Notes under the pieces: generated by a model
The model's input: the letters and a program-made list of their open reading frames with translations, nothing else
Databases searched by the model: none
Told to the model about the DNA's origin: nothing
Source of the DNA: Desertimonas sp963733085
GTDB taxonomy: Bacteria; Actinomycetota; Acidimicrobiia; Acidimicrobiales; Ilumatobacteraceae
Reading direction: 5' to 3'
DNA length: 64,000 bases
Assembly (NCBI GenBank): GCA_963733085.1
Contig: CAVTBY010000005.1
Location: forward strand, 186,001 to 250,000
In this document: positions 52,608 to 62,445 of the stretch, piece after piece
Position numbering within the stretch: position 1 is the stretch's first letter
How the letters are laid out: each line of letters opens with the position of its first letter
Translations under genes and position numbers: made by a program

Positions 52608-52658
52608 TGTCTGCGTCAGCGAACACGACCGCCGACGTCGTGTTCGCTGACACAGACA
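52608..52658. repeat. Long palindrome between convergent genes
   Basis: GTCAGCGAACACGAC (52615-52629) pairs exactly with GTCGTGTTCGCTGAC (52637-52651), and TGTCTG continues to pair with CAGACA beyond one mismatch. It fills the gap between genes 52089-52604 and 52663-53708. No T-run follows; I see no second copy in the window. Confidence 0.7.
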
Positions 52659-52662
52659 GCGG

Positions 52663-53708
52663 TCAGGGCTCGTCGCCGGAGAAGTAGGGCCAGCCGTCGC
52701 GCCACTCCACCTCGCGGATCTGCATGCGGATCGTGCCGCCGTCGTCAGCGTCGTAGTAATGATGGACGGCGTACAGCCGGTCGTCATGCTCGAGCACGTC
52801 GAGTGCGCCGGGGCCGACCTGGTTGCCGCGGCGGTCCAGCAGGATCGTCCCACCGCCCTCGGCCATGCGGGACGCCGTCAGCGTCGACGAAGGGACCCGT
52901 CGGACTCGCCGATCGTCCGACAGCAACCTTGTAGGTGCTGCCGAGCCCGCGGCAGCAGAGGTCCCACGACACGGCGAGGTACCAGTGTCCGCCGTGCTCG
53001 AAGATCTGCGCGTTCTCGATTGCGTTCGGCGGGTCGACGGGATTGCTCGCCAGCGACAGGCGCGGCTCACCGGGCGTACGCAGGTCGTCGGCCATCGGTT
53101 GCATCTGGATCCCGGACCAGAACGAGCCGTACACGAAGTGCCAGTCGCGCCCGTCGGAGAACACCTGCGGGTCGATTGCGTTGTAGTCGTCACCGGGCTG
53201 CGACGTGAAGATCGGACCGTGGTCGACCCAGCTCTCGAGGTCCCCTGGCGTCGTCGTCGTCGCCAGACCGATCGCCGACCGGTTCGTGCCGAAGCTCGAG
53301 GCGGCGTAGTAGAGGTGAAAGGTGCCATCGGACTCGACGACGTGCGGTGCCCACAGATGCTCGACGTCGTAGTCGAGCGTCCACTCCGGCAGCGGAACTG
53401 GACCCAGCGACTCCCATGGGCCGGCGAGGCTGCAGGTGGACCGGCGAGCGAAGATGCCACCGGGATCGGATGGGTCGAGCCGACCGGTCGAAAAGACGTA
53501 GAAGGTGTCGCCGTCGCTGAACAGGGTCGGGTCGTGGACCGGGTCGTCGATCACACCGCGCTGGAAGTCGCCGATGTCGCCCGTCATCTCGAGCTTGCCG
53601 CGTTGGGGAGCGTCGCAGTCCACGTCAACGGTGGCAGCGACACCCGGCATCCCCGCCGGCGCCGCCTGCGGCGAGCAGGACGATCGCGGCGAGCAGAACG
53701 GTGCGCAC
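52663..53708 (-). pseudogene. Secreted GH43-like glycoside hydrolase, two frameshifts
   Basis: A signal-like start (RTVLLAAIVLLAAGGAGGDA, GTG 53708) is followed after a frameshift near 53650 by the five-bladed propeller: FQRGVIDDPVHDPTLFSDGD with the first Asp, EHLWAPHVVESDGTFHLYYA, AIDPQVFSDGRDWHFVYGSF, and ENAQIFEHGGHWYLAVSWDL. Near 52865 it shifts again to RMAEGGGTILLDRRGNQVGP ending WPYFSGDEP. Repaired length is about 345 residues. GH43 enzymes cleave arabinan or xylan side chains. Confidence 0.82.
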
Positions 53709-55465
53709 ATGGGCGTCAACGACCACCGCCCGACGGTAGCGAGCCGCCGCTTCGTCAACGCATCCCGGCGGCCGGTCGCCGAGCTGGTCGTCTCGCCACC
53801 TCATGCGGGCGACGGGGCGCGAGCCTGAGTGCGAGGCGCGCAGCGCCGCGGTGACTGCTGACGATGGATCGCTGCTCATGGACGTCGCCCGCCACGTGAC
53901 GAACCCATCGGGTCGTACGAGCACTGCACCTGAACCGGACACGCCGTAGACGTCGGTGAACGATTCGGACAAGAGTCGTAGCTCCCCTCCACCTACGCAG
54001 TACGCCTCGAGCTCGAGACCGTCGTGGTGCGACGCGGCCTTCCGTGCCGCGTCGCACCAATCAGCCCCATCCTGTGCGGCCAGGAGGACGAAGCGTCGGC
54101 CGAACAGATCGAGAGTCGACAACTCGGCGCCCATCGAGCTCGACCCACAGGTGTGGCGCCCGTGAGCCCGGTCGGCCGTGAGTCTGGCGGGGGTCGTCGT
54201 GCTCCTTGCCGTCGTCGTTATCGCTGTCGTCGGAGATGATCGCCGCCGACCGGTAGATGTAGCCCAGCTCGATCTCGAGGTCGGAGACGATCGGCTGGTA
54301 GTCGGTGGCGCCGAGATAGGTCGCGGTGCGCGTGACGTAGCGGGAGTAGGCCTGCTCGACCGTGAACGCGCCGACGGGACGACGTTCCGCGTCATAGGTC
54401 GACAGCAGATCCGGGCCAGCAACACCCTTGATGACCAACGCCAACTTCCAGGCGAGGTCGTACGCGTCGGCGATGCCCGTGTTCCCGCCGAAGCCTCCGT
54501 TGGGTGGCATCAGGTGGGCGGCGTCGCCGGCCAGGAACACACGGCCATCGTCGTACCGCTGTGCCACGTCGGAGGTCGCTCGCCAGCGTGCAATGCCATC
54601 AATCCGGACGTCGAGATCGGGAACCCCGGCGCCGACACGAACCAACTCGATGAGGCGTGCTTCGCTCGTGTCCCGTGCCGCGTTGGCTGGGTCCGGATCG
54701 GAGTCGGGATCTCCCATTGTGTTCACGGCGAGGAAACCCGACTGGCAGTCCTTGGCCAGCCGGAAGAAGCCACCGAACTCGGGATTGTTGATGTAGATGA
54801 CGCTGAGCGGCTTGCCACCCATCTGCGTCCACAGGTCGGCGGTGAAGTAGATCGTGATGCTGTTGGAGAAGACCCCGCGGCCGTCGACGGGAATGCCGAG
54901 CCGTTCCCGGACCGTGCTGTGGGCGCCATCAGCCCCTACGAGGTAGTGGGCGTGCAGGGTCTGCGTGGTGTCCGTGTCGACGTCCCGCACCGTCACCAGT
55001 GACACCGTCCCCATCGTGCTTGACGTCGACGACCTCACGACCCTCCAGCACCCGGGCGCCGGATTGCTCGGCGCGACGGCGCAAGATCGGCTCCAGCCCG
55101 GGCTGGGTCACGAACAGACGCCGGCACGGACTCAGCGCATCATCGACGCCGACGTTGAGGCTGGGGATGATGTCGGCCAGCTTCTTCCCGGCGAGGCTGT
55201 CCATGCTGACGATCGCACCCTCGGGAAGGAACTCCTTCTCCGACTGGTGCACGACTTCCTCGTGGATCCCGGCCGAGCGGAACAGTTCCAGGGTGCGCAC
55301 ATGGAAGTGTGCGGCTCGCGGCGTCGGCGATCCGCCGCGTAGACGTTCCACTGCCAGCGACGCCACACCATGTTGGGCGAGGAACATGGCCGTCGACAGA
55401 CCAACCAAGCCGCCGCCCGCGATGACGACGGGAAACTCCGGCTCACCTCGTTGGGTCACGATCAC
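53709..55465 (-). pseudogene. FAD-dependent monooxygenase (PheA/TfdB type), two or more frameshifts
   Basis: The N-terminal frame has VVIAGGGLVGLSTAMFLAQ and shifts near 55015 to the frame with YLVGADGAHSTVRERLGIP and FLAGDAAHLMPPNGGFGGNT, then shifts near 54150 to a thioredoxin-like C-terminus (FVLLAAQDGADWCDAARKAA, AVLVRPDGFVTWRA). Repaired length is about 520 residues. The last frame stays open into the GH43 signal region, so a stop codon is also missing and the 3' limit given is the latest possible. Confidence 0.8.
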
Positions 55466-55561
55466 ACCCCCCGAACCCGGGCGACACGATAGTCAGCCGG
55501 CGCGCCCACGTCGTTCGGCGTGCGTCGCTGCGGTGTGCAGACCCGAGCGGAAGGGCAGGCC

Positions 55562-56311
55562 TCAGGCTGGCGGCAGAGTGACGCCGAAGCCGGAGAACGC
55601 GAGGCGCAGGAGTACCTGGCCGGGTGCCAGAAGGTCGGCGACCTTGGCGGCGCTGACTACCTCGAGTTCAGCGAGTCGGACCGAGCAGGTCGGCGGGCTG
55701 GAGACACGCGCCCGGTGCAACTCGTAGGTGTTCTGCCACACCTTGTGTCTGGCCTCCCTCAGCAACCGTCTCGAGGCGAGCCGGTTCAGCGGCGCCAGCA
55801 GCCGGTCCAGCAACGTGCCGGGACCGAGCTGGTCGTCCTCGGCGGCGACCCGCGACGAGAGGACATCATCGATGCGCTCGTGGTCGCGGCGACGACGAGC
55901 GATCAGCTCCGGGTCGTCGAAATCGGTACAGGCGATCACGCGGAGCAGCGCTTGGGGCAGATCGAAGTTGATGTGGGCGTTGATGCCCAGCAGCACGTGC
56001 CGTAGGGGTTGCAGGTCCGGCGGCGCCTCGAACGCCAGCCGCCAGGGGCGAGGGACCGGCGCCCCGGCGAGATGGGCGTGATAGGCGTCGAGGTAGAGGT
56101 CGGCGAACACGACGTCCAATCGCTCGACCCAGTCCGGATCCTCGAAGACCCCGTCGCCGATCGCTTGTTCGATCGCCATCGTCGTGCGCAGGTACGTACC
56201 CAGAAAGTGCTTCCGGCTGGAGTCGACCGGCACCGTGTCGAGGCGCTGTTGCATCTCGTCCACTACGCCCGCCAGGCATCGCCGAGCCGGCCTGCCGTGG
56301 TGATCGGACAC
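55562..56311 (-). CDS. DUF5995 family protein
   Basis: The 249-residue protein matches DUF5995 (FLGTYLRTTMAIEQAIGDGV, VERLDVVFADLYLDAYHAHL, PLRHVLLGINAHINFDLPQA, then VWQNTYELHRARVSSPPTCS). The family is all-helical and common in Actinobacteria; role unknown. GTG 56311 is chosen because a longer start would overlap the divergent hydrolase gene. Intact. Confidence 0.82.
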   Translation of the reverse strand: MSDHHGRPARRCLAGVVDEMQQRLDTVPVDSSRKHFLGTYLRTTMAIEQAIGDGVFEDPDWVERLDVVFADLYLDAYHAHLAGAPVPRPWRLAFEAPPDLQPLRHVLLGINAHINFDLPQALLRVIACTDFDDPELIARRRRDHERIDDVLSSRVAAEDDQLGPGTLLDRLLAPLNRLASRRLLREARHKVWQNTYELHRARVSSPPTCSVRLAELEVVSAAKVADLLAPGQVLLRLAFSGFGVTLPPA

Positions 56312-56387
56312 CGTCGCACGTTCGCAATCGAGAACTCTCACGGCGGATGATTCGTCGCGGGCCGCACTTTGGGTTTTCGACGACACT

Positions 56388-57309
56388 GTGCCGATGACGA
56401 ATGCGACGAGCGGGTTCCTCACATATAACGGGGCGCGCATCTACTACGAGGCCGAGGGCGACGGTGAGCCGGTGCTGTTCATCCACGCCGGAGTCGCCAA
56501 CCTGCGCATGTGGGACGACCAGGCGGCTTTCCTCGGCGATCGCTACCGGGTCATTCGTTTCGACACCCGCGGCTATGGGTGCACGGAGACGGAGCACGTC
56601 GAGTTCAGCAACCGCGCCGACGCTGCCGCCGTCCTCGACGAGGTCGGTGAGCGCTCGGCGCACGTCGTCGGATTGTCCCGCGGCGGTCAGATCGCCCTCG
56701 ACTTCGTTCTCGAACAGCCCGACCGGGCGCGGTCGTTGACCGTCGTCGCCGGAGGTGTCGGCGGCTTCGAGGCAGACGTCGCCTCGACGGTCGACTGGAA
56801 TGAGGTCGAGGGGTGGTGGGACGCCAAGGACTGGCAGCGTCTCACCGACTTCGAGGTGGCCCACTGGGTCGACGGCCCCGGCCAGCCGGCGGATCGTGTC
56901 GCTCCGGAGATCCGTGCTCGTGTCGCCGACTGGATCAGCACCAACTATCGCGCCGAGAAGGACGAGGGCGTCCCCCAGGTTCTCGATCCGCCCGCTGAGG
57001 CCCGCCTCGATGATCTGCACGTCCCCTTGCTCGTCGTCGTCGGGGAGCTGGACGACGAGTCCACGAAGGCGTCCATGCGTCACCTCGCCGAGCGCGTCCC
57101 CGGCGCCGCGCCTCGAGTCGTTCGCAACCGCGCACATGGTCAACCTCGAGCAGCCACAGCGGTTCAATGAGGTGCTCGACGCTTTCCTCGACGCGGTCAG
57201 CAGTCGGCCAAGGGCGCAACGGCGGTGTGTAGGGCGTTCGGCGTCGGTGGTTCAGTGCTGGGCAGGAGCACGCCAGCGGACGACGTCATGCACCGAGGGC
57301 GGTCCGTGA
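56388..57309 (+). pseudogene. Alpha/beta-fold hydrolase, one frameshift before the catalytic His
   Basis: The first frame (GTG 56388 or ATG 56394) has YYEAEGDGEPVLFIHAGVAN, the nucleophile in VVGLSRGGQIALDFVL, DGPGQPADRVAPEIRARV and the acid in VVVGELDDEST. Near 57105 the frame must change to reach LESFATAHMVNLEQPQRFNE, which supplies the catalytic His. The end of the second frame looks poor after VLDAFLDAVSS. The normal length would be about 270 residues. Confidence 0.82.
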
Positions 57310-57402
57310 CGCCCCGGTGCGACCGCGGTAGGGGTTTCCGGCAGTCACGCTGGGGCCAGCCCTCTTACCGTGGCGGTGTCGCACTGGTACCGTCGCTCGT
57401 GG

Positions 57403-58092
57403 ATGGCTGAGGAGCTGCGGCTCGTGGTGGCGGAGGACAACCTCCTCGTGCGCGAGGGCTCTGGTGAGCCTGCTCGTGGCGGCCGGTGATCTCGTCCCGA
57501 CGACTGTCTGCAGCACGCTTGGACGAGCTCTACGAGGCTGTCGAGCGCGACGAACCGGATGTCGTCGTCACCGACATCCGCATGCCACCCAACCACCGTG
57601 ACGAGGGGATCCAGGCTGCCAGACGCTTTCGAGCGACGCGACCCGAGATGGGGGTCGTCGTGCTTTCCCAGTTCGTCGATCCGGCGTACGCCCTCGCCCT
57701 GCTCGACGACGGCACTCGTGGCCGCGGCTACGTGCTGAAGGATCGAGTCGACGAGGTCGACCGTCTCGCCCAAGCGATCAGGGTCGTCGCCGCCGGAGGG
57801 TCGTTCATCGACGACGAGGTCGTCGACGCACTCGTCCGAGCACGAACGCGGATGGTCGACTCGCCACTGCACACCCTCACGGCGCGTGAGCTCGACGTGC
57901 TGGCCGAGATGGCGACCGGGGCTACGAATGCGGCAATCGCCGAGTCGCTCGGTGTCAGTCCGCACTCCATCGAGAAGCACAGCACGGCGATCTTCGTCAA
58001 GCTCGGTCTCGACGACGCTGCCGATGTCAACCGTCGGGTGATGGCAGTGTTGATGTTCCTCGCCGGCCGCCAGCCCGGTCGGCTCGGGATGA
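57403..58092 (+). pseudogene. NarL-type response regulator, two or three frameshifts
   Basis: From ATG 57403 the frame reads ELRLVVAEDNLLVREG, then must shift near 57461 to LVSLLVAAGDLVPTTVCST and near 57520 to LDELYEAVERDEPDVVVTDI with the phosphoacceptor Asp in VVVTDIRMPP, GRGYVLKDRVDEVDRLAQAI and the LuxR HTH (LTARELDVLAEMATG, GVSPHSIEKHSTAIFVKLGL). No stop is reached before the kinase start at 58089, so a third indel near 58080 is likely. The pair forms a two-component system. Confidence 0.82.
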
Positions 58093-59334
58093 GCCGACCG
58101 GGGTCGATCGAGACCGCCAGCGTCACCCGGCTGCGGACCATCATCCTCGTCGACATCGGGACGGCGCTGGCGGCGACCGTCTTCATGGTCGTCGTTCGGG
58201 TGACCGTCGTGTCGTCGTCGTACCTCGTCGCTCGCTGCTGTGCTCGTCGCCCTGTCCGGCGTCGTGATGGCGGGTGGTCTGCGCCCGCTGCGTCGTGGCG
58301 ACGTCGGCGGTGCCTTGCGGTGGCTGGCCGCCGCCAACTGGAGCATCGCCATCGCCGCGGCGACGATCGCCACGTTCTGCTGGCCGCTGATGATGCTCAC
58401 GGCGTTGTTGCCCTCGGTTCTGGCCGCGTCATTGATCACCGGGAGGGAGCTGGGCTTCTACGTCGTCACGTCGGTGGTCGTGTCGCTCGCGGTTGTTCTC
58501 GTCGGCCTGTTCCAGGACTTCTCCGGCCTCAGCGAGGAGGTCCCGGTAGTGGGTTCGCGATGCGGTGCTGATCGTCTTCACCCCTTCGCTGGTCGGCCTC
58601 GTCGCGTTGATGGTGCTGCAGAACAGCGTGCGCATGCAGGGTGTGCTCGCTGCTGTCACGGCGTCACGATCCGAACTTGCCGAGCAGGCCGACGAGTTGC
58701 GACGCTCGCGCGCCCGGGTGGTCGCGGCAACAGACCGCGAGCGGCGGCGGATCGAGCGCGACTTGCACGATGGCGCGCAGCAGCGGTTGATCGGCATCGG
58801 CCTCGGGTTGTCTCGGGCGAAGGAGGTCTGTCTCGTCGACAGCGCGGCTGCCGCCGTCATGCTCGAATTCGTTGCGCCACGAGCTTCGCGTCGCCCACGA
58901 CGAGTTGCGCAACCTCGCCCAGGGCGTGTACCCACCCGTGCTCACCGAGCATGGGCTGGCCGCGGCGCTGCAATCCGCTGCCGATCGCTGCCCGCTCTCC
59001 GTGACGGTCGAGCTCGACCAGGTCGGCCGCCACCACCCAGATGTCGAGGCGGCGCTGTACTTCTGTTGCGTCGAGGCGATGCAGAACGCGGTCAAACATG
59101 CGCAGGCTCGATCGATCAAGCTCGGGTGCGGTGTCGACGCATCGATGTTGTGGATCTCGGTCACCGACGACGGCATCGGCTTCGATGTCGGCCACGGCGT
59201 CTGGTGGCCGCGGAATCGAGAATCTCCGCGATCGACTGGGGGCGATCGGCGGCGAGCTCGAGGTGATCACCGAGCGCGACGCCGGCGTCACGGTGCGCGG
59301 TCGGGCACCGATCAACGGCACAGCAAGCCGCTGA
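58089..59334 (+). pseudogene. LiaS/DesK-type sensor histidine kinase, four frameshifts
   Basis: Membrane segments are spread over two frames (IILVDIGTALAATVFMVVVR, then LAAANWSIAIAAATIATF and LGFYVVTSVVVSLAVVLVGL). The phosphoacceptor box RIERDLHDGAQQRLIGIGLG, the N-box VEAMQNAVKHAQA, VTDDGIGFDVGHG and the last box GIENLRDRLGAIGGELEVIT lie in three further open segments. Breaks are near 58235, 58555, 58865 and 59205. Start ATG 58089. It pairs with the regulator before it. Confidence 0.82.
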
Positions 59335-59462
59335 CCTGCCGCTCCGCCGGCGCCGGTAGGGGAATCCGTAGCTCACGACCCCGGGTCGCCAGGTTCCGGC
59401 ATCGTCCTCGCCGGCCGACAATGAGAGCCGAGTATTCGGTACAGCGCGACAACGGAGGCGGG

Positions 59463-60467
59463 ATGATGCACACCATTGCCTGGGTCTTGGCCTGTTGCGT
59501 CATGACGTCGTTGGCGGACGTCACGCGAGCACCGGCGGATGCCGCCGGCGACCGCCCGTTGTCTGTCTGTGACGAGGGCGGCGCCACGAGCCATTGCGAT
59601 GACGTGGGGCTCGTGGCGGTCGCCACAACGACCACGACGCCGAGGATCGTGCAGCGACCGCCAACAACGACAACAGCGCCAATGACGACGACCACCACCA
59701 CGCCCAGAGTTGTGCAGCGGCAGCCGACGACGACAACGACCCTGCCGTGGATCGTCACCCCGACCGACTCGACCACACCGCAGATCTCATCGCACCCGTC
59801 GACGGCCAATGACGACCCCATCGTCATCGGCGAGCTGTCCACCAGCCCCTCCGGAGACCTCGACGACTTGGCGTTGTGCGTGGATTGTCTGGAGATCATC
59901 AGCGGCGTGGCGTACGCAGTTGGTCTGGGAAGCCCCTGCCCGGGCCAGTCGGGAGCCTGGGACGTCTATCTGGAGGTGAGAACGAATCTCCCCGCGACGA
60001 TCGGCATCGAGGTGCTTCACCCGGGCAACATCGGCATCTACGACCACGACTTCCGGACGCTGTGGGGTGCCACGTTCCACTGCCTCGACGCATGCATGAC
60101 CTACCCGGCGAGGGGTATGGCGGAGGATGCCGACGGCAACGTCCGCTGGGCCTACGGGTCATTCGACACGCCCTGCCCCGTGAGCACCGGGACGTCCATC
60201 GACGACGTGGTCACCCCGACAACAGGCGCCACCACGACGACGTGGTCGCCCACCGACGCTGACGGCGACGGCCTCACCAACGACGAGGAGGCCGAGATCG
60301 GCTCAGACCCCAACGACCCCGACACCGATGGCGACGGTTTGATCGATGGCGAGGAGGTGTTCCTCGGCACCGACCCGACCAACCCCGACACCGATGGCGA
60401 CGGGTCATCCGATCTCGAAGAGGAGCAGGCCGGTACGAGCCCACTCGATCCCGACGACCATCCCTAG
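59463..60467 (+). CDS. Secreted protein with Thr/Pro linkers and TSP3-type Ca-binding repeats
   Basis: The 334-residue protein starts at ATG 59463 after GGAGG and has a signal peptide to about residue 27. A Thr-rich linker contains two copies of PRIVQRPP/PRVVQRQP. A cysteine-bearing beta domain follows (LALCVDCLEIISGVAYAVG, EVRTNLPATIGIEVLHPG, WGATFHCLDACMTYPA). The C-terminus has thrombospondin type 3-like repeats (DADGDGLTNDEEAEIGSD, DTDGDGLIDGEEVFLGTD). It is likely a Ca-stabilised surface or secreted protein. No catalytic motif is seen. Confidence 0.82.
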   Translation: MMHTIAWVLACCVMTSLADVTRAPADAAGDRPLSVCDEGGATSHCDDVGLVAVATTTTTPRIVQRPPTTTTAPMTTTTTTPRVVQRQPTTTTTLPWIVTPTDSTTPQISSHPSTANDDPIVIGELSTSPSGDLDDLALCVDCLEIISGVAYAVGLGSPCPGQSGAWDVYLEVRTNLPATIGIEVLHPGNIGIYDHDFRTLWGATFHCLDACMTYPARGMAEDADGNVRWAYGSFDTPCPVSTGTSIDDVVTPTTGATTTTWSPTDADGDGLTNDEEAEIGSDPNDPDTDGDGLIDGEEVFLGTDPTNPDTDGDGSSDLEEEQAGTSPLDPDDHP

Positions 60468-60551
60468 CTCGAATCCGGACGAACGAACGGCCCGCGGCCG
60501 GCCGGCATCGATCCGCGAGGTACGGCTACGATCCGTGCCCCGAGGGAGTCT

Positions 60552-61988
60552 GTGGCAGTAGCTCGTCGTGAATACTCGCTCACGGGTGCCGAGTCCCGGC
60601 GGGCGGTGGAGCATGGTCTGGTCGACGCGGGAGTGGTACCGGCCACCGATCGACGCGGATCGCCTTCACGAACTGATGGCGCGCACGAACGGCCGCGCAG
60701 CGCGGGACACGTTGCTGTGGTTGGCCCTGTTGGTCGCCGTCGGGAGTCTCGTCGTGGTTCGCTCATCGGGTCAGCGTGGGCCGTTCCCGCGTTCCTGGTG
60801 TACGGGGCGTTGTATGGCGGCGCGGCCGACTCGCGATGGCACGAGATGGGCCACGGAACCGCGTTCCGGACCGGCTGGCTGAATGACGCCGTCTACAACT
60901 TGGCGTCGTTCATGTTGCTGCGGGAGCCGACGGTGTGGCGATGGTCGCACGCTCGCCATCACACCGACACGATCATCGTCGGGCGAGACCCGGAGATCGC
61001 CTTGCCGCGGCCGCCGAGTCGCTCGGCCGTCGCCGCGTCGTTCCTCGGCCTGCGCCAGCTTCCGCCGATGGTGCGGCGAATGGTCAAGCACGCGGCCGGA
61101 CGCCTGGACGAGGAGACCAAGGATTTCGTACCCGCCGACGAGTGGCGCAAGGTGATCTGGGAGGCTCGGGCGTTCGTCGCCATTCTCGGTGGCGTTGTCG
61201 TCTGGTCCCTCGCCGCCCGCTCGATCGTCCCGCTGCTGTTCGTCGGATTGCCGTCGTGGTACGGCATCTGGTTGCTGGTGTTCTTCGGGTTCACCCAGCA
61301 CGCCGTGCTGCAGGAGGACGTGCTCGACCACCGGCTGAACACCAGGACCGTGTACATGAACCCGGTCTTCAGGTTTCTGTACTCGAACATGAACTACCAC
61401 GTGGAACACCACATCTTCCCGACGGTGCCGTATCACGCCCTTCCGTCGCTGCACGCCGAGGTCAAGGATCACCTGGCTCCGGCAATGCCGTCGACGGTGG
61501 CCGCCTACCGCGAGATCCTCGGCACGGTGCCCAAGCAGCATCTCGATCCGACGTACGAGGTCCCCGATCGTGGCGTGCCCGTCGATGATGGGGCGTCGTG
61601 GAGCCGGCCTGACGTGGGCGAATACCTGTGGGCTGGCGTCAACGACGACGGTCGGACCGACCTTGGGGCAGCGGCGGACATCGAGGTCGGCAAGGTTCGG
61701 CGGGTCGACATCGGTGATCGCTCGTTCGCTGTGTACCGGCTCGCCGACGACGAGTACGCGGTGACGGACGGGCTCTGCACCCACGGGCAGACGCACCTGG
61801 CCGGAGGTCTGATCATCGACTGCCAGACGATCGAGTGTCCCAAGCACAACGGCCGCTTCGACATCCGCACCGGTGAGCCGTCGCGCCGGCCCGCCAAGGT
61901 CGCCTTGGCGACCTACGACGTCGAGGTTCTCGACGGGCGCATCGTCAGCGACCTCGTCGCTCGCAACACCCACCCGATCGACGCCTAG
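60552..61988 (+). pseudogene. Fatty acid desaturase fused to a Rieske ferredoxin domain, two frameshifts near the N-terminus
   Basis: The desaturase part has three His boxes: WHEMGHGT, HARHHT and NYHVEHHIFP. From about residue 370 a Rieske domain follows with CTHGQTHLAGG and CPKHNGRFD, both complete for a 2Fe-2S cluster. Expected N-terminal sequence (STREWYRPPIDADRLHELM, LLWLALLVAVGSLVVVR) is in another frame, with breaks near 60630 and 60750. A built-in Rieske domain would supply electrons to the di-iron site. GTG 60552 is the likely start. Confidence 0.85.
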
Positions 61989-62059
61989 AGCGCGCGGCCT
62001 GACTGAAGGGTCAGGAGAGCCGGAAACGAGTGCTGGCTTCTGCGCGTGCTGGGTACCTG

Positions 62060-62332
62060 ATGGCTATGACTCAACAAGAGACCGACGAGGAGTTCGAGGT
62101 GTACCTGCCGGTATCACCTGCACTGGACGGTGAAGGGGCCACACACGTGGCCCGCATGCGAGGCAACGAGGCGAGCTTCAACGAGGTGCTCGCCGGCTTC
62201 GTCGCAACCGGTTCAGAGCTGTCGAAGCCGCTGCGCTCGCCCATTGCGGAATCCGAGTTGGAGCACGTCAAGTTCGCCCTCGACGGTGTAGGTCCGGCCC
62301 ACGTCGAGTCAATCGAACAACTCGAGTCGTGA
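62060..62332 (+). CDS. Small hypothetical protein
   Basis: The 90-residue acidic protein (ATG 62060 or 62066) reads TQQETDEEFEVYLPVSPALD, HVARMRGNEASFNEVLAGFV and FALDGVGPAHVESIEQLE. No motif or family is recognised. Coding-like composition and its isolated place between the desaturase and a GATCTGGGCGGC palindrome are the only evidence. Confidence 0.5.
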   Translation: MAMTQQETDEEFEVYLPVSPALDGEGATHVARMRGNEASFNEVLAGFVATGSELSKPLRSPIAESELEHVKFALDGVGPAHVESIEQLES

Positions 62333-62361
62333 CGAGCGGGGCGGCCTGCGCTTCATTTCAG

Positions 62362-62414
62362 GATCTGGGCGGCCTCCGCGTCATATTGTGGGGTTCGGGC
62401 ATTTGGCCGCCCAG
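62362..62414. repeat. GATCTGGGCGGC palindrome, copy 2
   Basis: GATCTGGGCGGCCTCCGCGT matches copy 1 exactly in its first 20 bases. The right arm keeps GCCGCCCAG but has lost the final pairing. It sits between the small plus-strand gene and the convergent ABC-F gene. Confidence 0.75.
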
Positions 62415-62445
62415 TTCGCCGTTTGGGCGCCAGGTCGTCGGTGCG

